DNA from: Oscillospiraceae bacterium
GTDB lineage: Bacteria; Bacillota; Clostridia; Oscillospirales; Oscillospiraceae
Reading direction: 5' to 3'
NCBI GenBank assembly: GCA_020025595.1
Contig: JAHHRV010000009.1
Span: 43,776 to 107,775, forward strand
DNA length: 64,000 nucleotides
How positions within the stretch are numbered: position 1 is the stretch's first letter; each line of letters begins with the position of its first letter. Below the pieces are notes generated by a model that was given only the letters and a program-made list of their open reading frames with translations, did no database searches and was not told the origin of the DNA. Below, in pieces: positions 58,135 to 64,000 of the stretch. A program made the position numbers and the translations under genes.

Positions 58135-59032
58135 ACCCATTTTGGCGGGTCTGCTGTGCAGCACACTGCTGCTGACAGGCTGTGTGGATCAGAAGGCAGG
58201 TGCCTCCACCGAAGGCCCTGCCGTCACCGGTGACGGTACTATTGCCGCCACCAGTATTGCAGTCATGCAGATCTGTCAGAAGCTGGATCTGGATCTGGTG
58301 GGTGTCCCCCTGAGCAGTCTTGCGGAAATTCCCGAACAGTACAGCGATGCCACCGTCATCGGCAGCCCCATGGCTCCCGATATGGAGATCCTCGCCCAGC
58401 TCAGCCCCGAGTGGGTACTTAGCCCCTCCAGCCTGCAAAGCGACCTTCAGCCCAAATACGAAGCAGCCGGCCTCAAATATGGCTTTCTGAACCTCAAAAC
58501 CGTCTTTGGTATGCACAAATCCATCGAGGATCTGGGAAAGCTGTTCCACCGGGAAGCGCAGGCTGATGCCCTGGTTGCCGAATTTGAAACCTTCATTCAG
58601 GAATACCGAGACAGTCACCAGGACAAGCCCAAGCCTACAGTGCTGGTCCTGATGGGCCTGCCCGGTTCCTATGTGGTCGCCACCGAAAATTCCTACGCAG
58701 GAAGCCTGGTGGAGCTGGCAGGTGCCACCAATGTCTATGCCGGCACCGATCAGGAATTTCTGAATGTCAACACCGAGGATATGCTCAAAAAGGATCCCGA
58801 CATCATCCTGCGCACTGCTCACGCCATGCCTGACAGCGTCATGAAGATGTTTGCCGAGGAATTCAAGACCAACGACATCTGGAAGCACTTCTCTGCCGTC
58901 CAGAACGATCAGGTCTATGACCTGCCCCCTGAGTATTTCGGCATGAGCGCCGACTTCGACTACCCGGAGGCACTGAAGGTCCTTGACGGGATTCTCTTTA
59001 ACGACGATTTGGTAACAGGAGGCGGAAAATGA
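58121..59032 (+). CDS. Haem ABC transporter substrate-binding lipoprotein (IsdE/HtsA-like)
   Basis: A 303-residue lipoprotein (LLLTGC, Cys21) with a two-lobed periplasmic-binding fold of the FecB/BtuF class: TSIAVMQICQKLDLDLVGVP, SPEWVLSPSS, the joining helix, PTVLVLMGLPGSYVVATENSYAG, and KDPDIILRTAHAMPD. It binds haem from the surface proteins and delivers it to the permease. GGAGGAG lies 6 bases before the ATG at 58121; the frame upstream lacks a good start. It overlaps the permease gene (ATGA). Confidence 0.9.
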   Translation: MKSIKPILAGLLCSTLLLTGCVDQKAGASTEGPAVTGDGTIAATSIAVMQICQKLDLDLVGVPLSSLAEIPEQYSDATVIGSPMAPDMEILAQLSPEWVLSPSSLQSDLQPKYEAAGLKYGFLNLKTVFGMHKSIEDLGKLFHREAQADALVAEFETFIQEYRDSHQDKPKPTVLVLMGLPGSYVVATENSYAGSLVELAGATNVYAGTDQEFLNVNTEDMLKKDPDIILRTAHAMPDSVMKMFAEEFKTNDIWKHFSAVQNDQVYDLPPEYFGMSADFDYPEALKVLDGILFNDDLVTGGGK

Positions 59033-60033
59033 GCACTTTAAGAAAATCCACCGGAAAAGCCGTGGCAGCCTTCGCCGTCGTAATGATTGCACTGGTTGTC
59101 CTGTTTTTCCTGTCTGTAAATCTGGGCAGCATTCAGCTCAGCCCCATGCAGCTGCTGCGGGGACTGTTTGTGAAATACGACCCCGATGTGACAACGGTCT
59201 ATGACCTGCGCTTCCCCCGAATCCTCATTTCTATGATGGCAGGCGCATCTCTGGCAGTAGCCGGTGCTCTGTTCCAGGCCGTCCTGAAAAATCCTCTGGC
59301 AGACCCGGGTCTTCTGGGTATCTCCAGCGGCGCAGGCTTTGCAGCTGTCTTAGCTGCCAGCGTGTTCCCCCAGCTGTACTTCGCAGCTCCTCTGTTCAGC
59401 TTTCTGGGTGGTCTGCTGGTCTTCGGACTGGTCTATAGTCTCGCCTGGAAGGGTTCCCTTTCCCCCTTGCGCATCATCCTCATGGGTATCGCCATGCAGG
59501 CACTGTTCTCCGGCCTTTCCGAAGCCGTCAACTCCATGAGCGGCGGAAACCTCTCCGGTGTGGCCTCCATCGTGGAAGGCAACATCACCATGAAGACCTG
59601 GAAGGATGTGCATATGCTCTTCGGCGTGTCCCTGGTTGGACTGATTCTCGCATTCGTATGTGCCAAGTGGTGTAATCTCTGCGGTCTGGAGGACAAAACC
59701 GTCCGGGGTCTGGGCGTCAATATTGACATGGTCCGATTCGCAGTCAGCGTCACCGCAGTCTTCCTGGTGGGCGGCTGCACCGCCATTGTCGGCCCTGTCA
59801 GCTTCATCGGTCTGCTGATTCCCCACATCGGCCGGATGTTTGTGGGCAGCGAGCACAAGCTGCTGATTCCCTTCTCCGCACTGGCAGGCGGCCTGCTGTT
59901 CCTACTGGCCGATACCCTGGGCCGGACCCTCATCCGTCCGTATGAAATGAATGCATCCGTGATTCTGTCGGTGGTCGGCGGTATCGCCTTTGTATTGCTG
60001 CTGAGAAAGAACGGAGGAATCTATGGAAAATAA
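59029..60033 (+). CDS. Haem/iron ABC transporter permease (FecCD family)
   Basis: A 334-residue membrane protein with nine to ten predicted helices and FecCD/BtuC motifs: LRFPRILISMMAGASLAVAG, ALFQAVLKNPLADPGLLGIS, then GPVSFIGLLIPHIGRMF and the final LIRPYEMNASVILSVVGG. It forms the membrane channel of the importer as a dimer. It overlaps both neighbours (4 and 11 bases). Confidence 0.95.
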   Translation: MSTLRKSTGKAVAAFAVVMIALVVLFFLSVNLGSIQLSPMQLLRGLFVKYDPDVTTVYDLRFPRILISMMAGASLAVAGALFQAVLKNPLADPGLLGISSGAGFAAVLAASVFPQLYFAAPLFSFLGGLLVFGLVYSLAWKGSLSPLRIILMGIAMQALFSGLSEAVNSMSGGNLSGVASIVEGNITMKTWKDVHMLFGVSLVGLILAFVCAKWCNLCGLEDKTVRGLGVNIDMVRFAVSVTAVFLVGGCTAIVGPVSFIGLLIPHIGRMFVGSEHKLLIPFSALAGGLLFLLADTLGRTLIRPYEMNASVILSVVGGIAFVLLLRKNGGIYGK

Positions 60034-60808
60034 CAACAGTTGCTTTAATATCCGTGATCTTTCCTTTGCTTACGAAAACAAGGCGGTTCTGAACCATCTG
60101 AATCTCAGCATTCCGAAAGGGAAAATCACCACACTCATCGGCCCCAACGGCTGCGGTAAATCCACGCTGTTCCAGCTGCTGACCAAGAATCTGAACCCCA
60201 CTGCCGGAGAGATCCAGTTCGGCAATATTCCTCTGGAAGATATGAGCCTGAAGGAGTTTGCCCGCCGGGTAGCCATTGTCCACCAGAACAACACCGCTCC
60301 GGGCGACCTGACCGTGGAACGGCTGGTGGCCTACGGCAGAATTCCCTACACCAAGATGGGCCGCTCCCCTTCCAGTCTGGAAGACCAGAAGCTCATTGAG
60401 CGGGCCATGAAAATCACCGGTATCACCGGTCTGCGCAACCGCAGCATTCAGAACCTTTCCGGCGGTCAGCGCCAGCGGGTCTGGATTGCCATGGCTCTGG
60501 CGCAGGGCACAAAGGTTCTGCTGCTGGACGAGCCTACCACCTATCTGGATGTGCGCTATCAGATCCAGATCCTCCATCTGGTCCGGATGCTCAACCGCAA
60601 ATGCGGCATTACCATTGTGATGGTTCTGCACGATATGAACCAGACCATCCAGTACAGTGATGAGATCATCGCTCTGAGCAGTAAAGGCACCGTCGTCGCC
60701 CAGGGCGACCCCAAGGAAGTGGTTTCCACCCAGATGCTGGAGCAGGTCTACGGCGTTCATCTGGATGTCATCGACCACGACGACAAAAAGATCGTCATGA
60801 ATTTCTAA
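60023..60808 (+). CDS. Haem/iron ABC transporter ATP-binding protein (FecE family)
   Basis: A 261-residue ATPase with Walker A (IGPNGCGKSTLFQLL), Q-loop (VHQNNTAPGDLTV), signature (LSGGQRQRVWIAMALA), Walker B (VLLLDEPTTYLD) and H-loop (MVLHDMNQTIQYSDE), the form used with FecCD permeases. It powers haem import and is the last gene of the operon, closed by the terminator at 60838-60890. No haem oxygenase gene is present in the window. Confidence 0.95.
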   Translation: MENNNSCFNIRDLSFAYENKAVLNHLNLSIPKGKITTLIGPNGCGKSTLFQLLTKNLNPTAGEIQFGNIPLEDMSLKEFARRVAIVHQNNTAPGDLTVERLVAYGRIPYTKMGRSPSSLEDQKLIERAMKITGITGLRNRSIQNLSGGQRQRVWIAMALAQGTKVLLLDEPTTYLDVRYQIQILHLVRMLNRKCGITIVMVLHDMNQTIQYSDEIIALSSKGTVVAQGDPKEVVSTQMLEQVYGVHLDVIDHDDKKIVMNF

Positions 60809-60837
60809 AAATACAACTCCTGAATTTCAATAAACTG

Positions 60838-60890
60838 CACCCCATCTGTCAGACCGTATAATATGCGATCGGACAGATGGGGTGTTTCTT
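60838..60890 (+). terminator. Intrinsic terminator of the haem uptake operon
   Basis: CACCCCATCTGTC (60838-60850) pairs perfectly with GACAGATGGGGTG (60872-60884), followed by TTTCTT. Confidence 0.9.
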
Positions 60891-61105
60891 ATGAAAGAGA
60901 TATTCAATAGGCGCCGCAAGGCGCCGCAGATCCCCATGATGCCATCCAAAAGATTCCCTGGCATGGGCCAAAAAGGGCGTTTACAGACAATATAGATTAT
61001 TTGAACCCGAAGCGGCTTAAATCCCTGAATTATCCTCATGCTTTATCTATATCTCGTTCGTGCCTGATTAATCTGTACGGAACAAATTTGTATTTAGTTA
61101 CACTT
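60891..61105. other. Gap before the YitT-family gene
   Basis: No supported gene. A GGCGCCGCAAGGCGCC hairpin lies near 60911. A 34-codon frame from 60891 lacks a ribosome binding site and overlaps the preceding terminator. Confidence 0.4.
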
Positions 61106-61134
61106 TTGCCGAAAAATATGATAGACTATAAAAT
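61106..61134 (+). promoter_or_regulatory. Promoter of the YitT-family gene
   Basis: TTGCCG (61106-61111), a 17-base spacer and TAAAAT (61129-61134). It gives a leader of about 125 bases with no clear structure. Confidence 0.6.
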
Positions 61135-61265
61135 AAGAAAAATATCTGTCGGACGAACGATAAAAAGATAGCGCACCATGCTCCACATCCTATCAGAGCA
61201 ATGCAATGCTGCTTTTCATCCTCTTTTGACAAAAGAAGATTAGAATACGATCCAGGAGGTTTTAT

Positions 61266-62135
61266 ATGAACAAATACAAATCAACATGTAAAGCGATCGC
61301 AATCGAAACGCTGGGCAGTTTCCTCATTGCCATCGGCATCTATAATTTCGCAGTGGCTTCAGAGTTTCCAATGACCGGATTTTCAGGTATCGCCATGATT
61401 CTCTACCGGCTGTTCCATCTGCCGATTGGTTTTACAACAGTCCTGCTCAACATTCCTGTTGCGTTCCTGTGCTATAAGCTTCTGGGCCGCGGCTTTTTCT
61501 TTCACTCTCTGCGGTGTATTCTGATCAGCTCCCTGATGGTGGACTACCTGGCTCCGCTGCTGCCCATCTACACCGGCAGCAGACTGATTTCTGCCATTTA
61601 TACCGGTGTCCTGGGTGGCATTGGCTACGCCATGATCTACACCCAGAATTCCTCCACCGGCGGCACCGATTTCATCATCATGGCGGTAAAGGCGCTGAAG
61701 CCTTACCTCTCTCTGGGAAAGATTGCGTTTCTGTCGGATGTAGGTATCATCCTGTTCGGCGGCATTCTGTTCCATGATATTGACGGTATTGTATATGGCA
61801 TGATTATCAACTTCCTGTTTGCAATCATTGTGGACAAGATGATCTACGGCATCAATTCCGGAAAATGTGCTCTGATCGTGACGGACTACGGAAAAGAGGT
61901 TTCCGATGCCATTGACAAAGCCTGCGGACGAGGCTGCACCATTCTTCACGGCTCCGGCGGCTACCAGCAGGACAAGAAGGATGTTGTGCTCACCGCCTGC
62001 GACAATCAGCAGATGTATTACATTCAGCGTCATCTGAAGGAAGTCGATCCCAAGGCCTTCACCATCATTCTGGAATCCAACGAAGTTCACGGCGAGGGAT
62101 TCCATATGTTTGAAGTGGGCGACAAGAAAAAATAA
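61266..62135 (+). CDS. YitT-family membrane protein
   Basis: A 289-residue protein with five or six membrane segments in the first 200 residues (LIAIGIYNFAVASEFPMTGFSGIAMI, the VLLNIPVAFLCYKLLG loop, NSSTGGTDFIIMAVK) and a C-terminal DUF2179 domain in the cytoplasm (about 205-285: GKEVSDAIDKACGRGCTILHG to LESNEVHGEGFHMFE). YitT proteins are widespread in Firmicutes, with unknown transport role. CAGGAGG lies 8 bases before the ATG at 61266. A strong terminator follows. Confidence 0.92.
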   Translation: MNKYKSTCKAIAIETLGSFLIAIGIYNFAVASEFPMTGFSGIAMILYRLFHLPIGFTTVLLNIPVAFLCYKLLGRGFFFHSLRCILISSLMVDYLAPLLPIYTGSRLISAIYTGVLGGIGYAMIYTQNSSTGGTDFIIMAVKALKPYLSLGKIAFLSDVGIILFGGILFHDIDGIVYGMIINFLFAIIVDKMIYGINSGKCALIVTDYGKEVSDAIDKACGRGCTILHGSGGYQQDKKDVVLTACDNQQMYYIQRHLKEVDPKAFTIILESNEVHGEGFHMFEVGDKKK

Positions 62136-62214
62136 GACATTTCCTTGAAGTGTCCCCAAAAGTTACGCAAGATTCGGAATCAACACAGCGTACTCTCTTT
62201 TCTCATAAACAAAA

Positions 62215-62252
62215 AATAAGGGCTGAAAACCATAGGTTTTCAGCCCTTATTT
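62215..62252 (+). terminator. Intrinsic terminator after the YitT-family gene
   Basis: AATAAGGGCTGAAAACC (62215-62231) pairs perfectly with GGTTTTCAGCCCTTATT (62235-62251). With A6 on the left it can also work on the minus strand, ending the pseudogene transcript. Confidence 0.92.
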
Positions 62253-62254
62253 CA

Positions 62255-62500
62255 TTATTTCAAGCATTTCTCCCAGTTGCTATTGGTTTTATAGTTCCCT
62301 TCTGAAAATTCCACCTGATACACTTCCCAAATACCGTCCTTGTATGCATAAAGATGGCTATCGGAATACTCAATTTCATTGTACTCCTTAGGAAGCAGTT
62401 CGTTGCCCGTAAACAAATCATAAACACCGAGCCGTTTCTTGGTTCCTCCACAGAAATCAGTGCATACTCCTCATTTTTGCTAATAGTTGATATGGCGGGC
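62255..62500 (-). pseudogene. C-terminal remnant of a WG-repeat-like protein
   Basis: On the minus strand one frame reads ISKNEEYALISVEEP and, after a one-base shift, KKRLGVYDLFTGNELLPKEY then SDSHLYAYKDGIWEVYQVEF and a Lys/Asn-rich end at the TAA at 62255. GVYDLFTGNELLP and YAYKDGIWEVY are typical of WG-type beta-propeller repeats. The frameshift and lack of a start show a broken gene of which only the 3' end remains. Insertion of the neighbouring Fic/TnpV unit may have removed the remainder (inference). The 62501-62730 stretch has no gene. Confidence 0.6.
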
Positions 62501-62730
62501 CGTTACAAGCAGAATCAGGCCGCCGACCTCTTGAATGCCATCGCTTTCCAAAAATAGTTTTATCCTTAAAAAGTGGCGTAAAACCACAAAATCAGGTAAA
62601 TTTCAAACATCCAATTCTATTGTTTTCAGTCCATTCCATAGGTTTTCACTGTAGATGTGGTCAGAAATGGTGTCAAAGGTTTCGACCCTTCGAAACCCCT
62701 TGTTTCTGGCTGAGAAAGGACTGAACTTTT

Positions 62731-63651
62731 TTGAAATATTTAACAGTAACAGAAATTGCAGCACAGTGGGAGGTTTCCACTGTCAGGGTGAGAGAATACT
62801 GCCGTGAAGGCAGAATTCCAAATGTAATCCATCAGAACCGTGTCTGGCTGATTCCGGAGGATGCAGAGAAGCCGGGACTCCCTCCTGCGGAGGAGGTTCC
62901 GGTTCCGGATGTGGTCAAAAAGATTCTGTATCAGAAGGCCCGAAACAACCATTTCGGTATTTACGAGTACCTGCAGGTGAATCTGGCTTACAGCTCCTGC
63001 CGGATGGCAAGCAACCGCCTGACCCGGACACAGGTGATAGATCTGTACCGGACAGACAAGCTGGGGCATAATTTTGAAAACACCAAGGTGGACGATATCT
63101 TTGAAATTGTCAATCACTTTACTGCTTGTTCCTATGTTCTGGATACAGTAATGAAGCCCCTGAGCTTGGATTGTATCCGAAACATCCACCGGGATTTGAC
63201 CTATGGTACATATGCAGACCGAAGCAATAAAATTGTTGCCGGTGAATTTCGGATGCGTGCCCCCACAACTCACGCAACCGGAGCTGCCAGACCGGAACGG
63301 ATTTCTCTGGAACTTGACCGGCTGATCCGAGGCTATGAAAAGCTGAAGCCGAATCTGGAAGGCGTTCTCAGCTTCCATGTGGCCTTTGAAGAAATCCATC
63401 CCTTTTCCGATTACAACGGACGGGTCGGCAGGCTGATCCTGATGAAGGAGTGCCTTCGCCACGGCATTGACCCGTTTATCTTCGATGACAAGCACAGGCG
63501 GGAATACAACCAGGGAATCGATCAGTGGGATGAGAACCCTTTGATCCTGACAAATGCCGTTCTGGAGGCGCAGGAACGCTTCCGGAACCAAATGGACACC
63601 TGCCGGTTATTCGAATACCACCGTACCCAAAACCCGAGAAAATTACTGTGA
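62731..63651 (+). CDS. HTH-Fic family protein with altered inhibitory and Fic motifs
   Basis: A 306-residue protein with an excisionase-like helix-turn-helix (1-45: TVTEIAAQWEVSTVRVREYC, REGRIPNVIHQNRVWLIP) and a Fic domain (about 70-290). The catalytic motif is HPFSDYNGRVGR (223-234): His and Arg are kept, but Tyr replaces the usual Gly of HPF-x-D-G-N-G-R. The helix that normally carries S-x3-E-G reads SSCRMASNRLT (88-98), with Ala93 where the autoinhibitory Glu stands. Fic proteins usually AMPylate target proteins; the lost Glu would release inhibition, whereas the Tyr may reduce phosphate binding. Translation starts at a TTG (62731) after AAAGGA. TnpV follows 13 bases later, as is common for this Fic type. 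Confidence 0.85.
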   Translation: MKYLTVTEIAAQWEVSTVRVREYCREGRIPNVIHQNRVWLIPEDAEKPGLPPAEEVPVPDVVKKILYQKARNNHFGIYEYLQVNLAYSSCRMASNRLTRTQVIDLYRTDKLGHNFENTKVDDIFEIVNHFTACSYVLDTVMKPLSLDCIRNIHRDLTYGTYADRSNKIVAGEFRMRAPTTHATGAARPERISLELDRLIRGYEKLKPNLEGVLSFHVAFEEIHPFSDYNGRVGRLILMKECLRHGIDPFIFDDKHRREYNQGIDQWDENPLILTNAVLEAQERFRNQMDTCRLFEYHRTQNPRKLL

Positions 63652-63664
63652 GGAGGACATAACA

Positions 63665-64000
63665 ATGGAACAGAAAACTTTATTTGAACAGCTGGGCGGC
63701 ACCTACAGCCGTCAGGGAGACTATCTGCTACCGGATGTGGCCCTCCCCGAACAGGAACCCATGGAAATCGGAATCTGGGGCCAGCGCCGCCGCCAGTTCC
63801 TCAAGGCACACCACCGGGTTAAGTATTACAACATGCTTACGAAGTGCACCCTGTATCCTCACCTGGCGGAAGTCAATGCACAGGCCGTCCAGATGGAAGA
63901 AACACTGGTTTCCCAGCTTGCCCAGCAGGAGGGACTGACCGAAAAGCTGAAAGCGAAAGACATGATGGAATGGGTCAGAAGGATGAACAACATCCGCAGC
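63665..64000 (+). CDS. tnpV: Transposon-encoded protein TnpV, second copy, cut by window edge
   Basis: The first 112 residues of a TnpV-family protein: TLFEQLGGTYSRQGDYLLPD, IGIWGQRRRQFLKAHHRVKY, YNMLTKCTLYPHLAEV, and MMEWVRRMNNIRS at the edge. It is clearly related to the copy at 23954 but GC-richer and diverged, so it is not a recent duplicate. GAGGAGG lies 10 bases before the ATG at 63665. It follows the HTH-Fic gene closely and marks a second mobile segment extending beyond the window. Confidence 0.92.
   Translation, partial: MEQKTLFEQLGGTYSRQGDYLLPDVALPEQEPMEIGIWGQRRRQFLKAHHRVKYYNMLTKCTLYPHLAEVNAQAVQMEETLVSQLAQQEGLTEKLKAKDMMEWVRRMNNIRS

Noticed and set aside
60891..60995. 34-codon frame after the haem operon
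   Set aside because: No ribosome binding site; its start overlaps the operon terminator.
1..64000. tRNA, rRNA genes, CRISPR arrays, insertion sequences with transposase
   Set aside because: None seen on reading both strands: no cloverleaf with a TTCGA loop and acceptor stem, no regularly spaced repeat-spacer units and no DDE transposase motif.

Overview
The window looks like the chromosome of a gut Firmicute of the Oscillospiraceae type. The reasons are moderate GC content with low-GC inserts, TnpV/TnpW/large-serine-recombinase mobile elements, host-glycan hydrolases with carbohydrate ABC importers, NEAT-domain haem uptake genes, and strong SigA-type promoters with AGGAGG ribosome binding sites. 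The genus cannot be fixed from the sequence alone.

Left part (1-23.6 kb). A LysR regulator cut by the window edge and a short deformylase-like protein precede a glycan-use locus. That locus has a GH123/DUF4091-like protein and a Gfo/Idh oxidoreductase on the minus strand, and a GH20 hexosaminidase and a second Gfo/Idh enzyme on the plus strand. It continues with a minus-strand operon for a sugar ABC importer and its AraC regulator. Then come an esterase, a PatB/MalY-type lyase, an R. etli-type asparaginase, a YgjP-type metallopeptidase, a ferredoxin plus membrane ferredoxin-like pair, an AraC regulator diverging from a GPH symporter and a creatininase-family enzyme. A P-type cation ATPase follows, behind what reads as a yybP-ykoY (Mn2+) riboswitch with its own terminator.

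Mobile island (about 23.8-37.2 kb, AT-richer). TnpV, a large DUF4365-like nuclease/SF1 helicase fusion, a VanRS-like two-component system with a two-gene ABC exporter, a two-terminator leader RNA, a small Cys-rich protein, RepA_N, MobC, ParB, TnpW and a large serine recombinase. No relaxase is present, so the element seems unable to mobilise itself.

Middle right (37.2-52.6 kb). A secreted 5'-nucleotidase; a tight four-gene operon of three SPFH/band-7 proteins and a P1B-like ATPase with an unusual CPCGQM motif; DUF4186; a NUDIX hydrolase; a small basic protein; a double zinc-ribbon membrane protein; ribosomal protein L25; two lone EutS/PduU-like microcompartment shell proteins; and a PepV-type dipeptidase. 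A roughly 485-bp structured element occurs twice here (45.9-46.4 and 48.6-49.1 kb) with compensatory changes in its stems. It is the best candidate for an undescribed non-coding RNA in the window.

Right part (52.6-64 kb). A haem uptake operon (small membrane protein, single-NEAT protein, triple-NEAT protein, Shp-like protein, lipoprotein, permease, ATPase) is read from a consensus promoter. Three copies of an 18-bp palindrome (GGTTAG-N6-CTAACC type) lie in its leader. After it come a YitT-family membrane protein, a WG-repeat-like pseudogene, and an HTH-Fic protein next to a second TnpV gene, which runs off the window edge. In that Fic protein the usual inhibitory glutamate and one glycine of the Fic motif are replaced.
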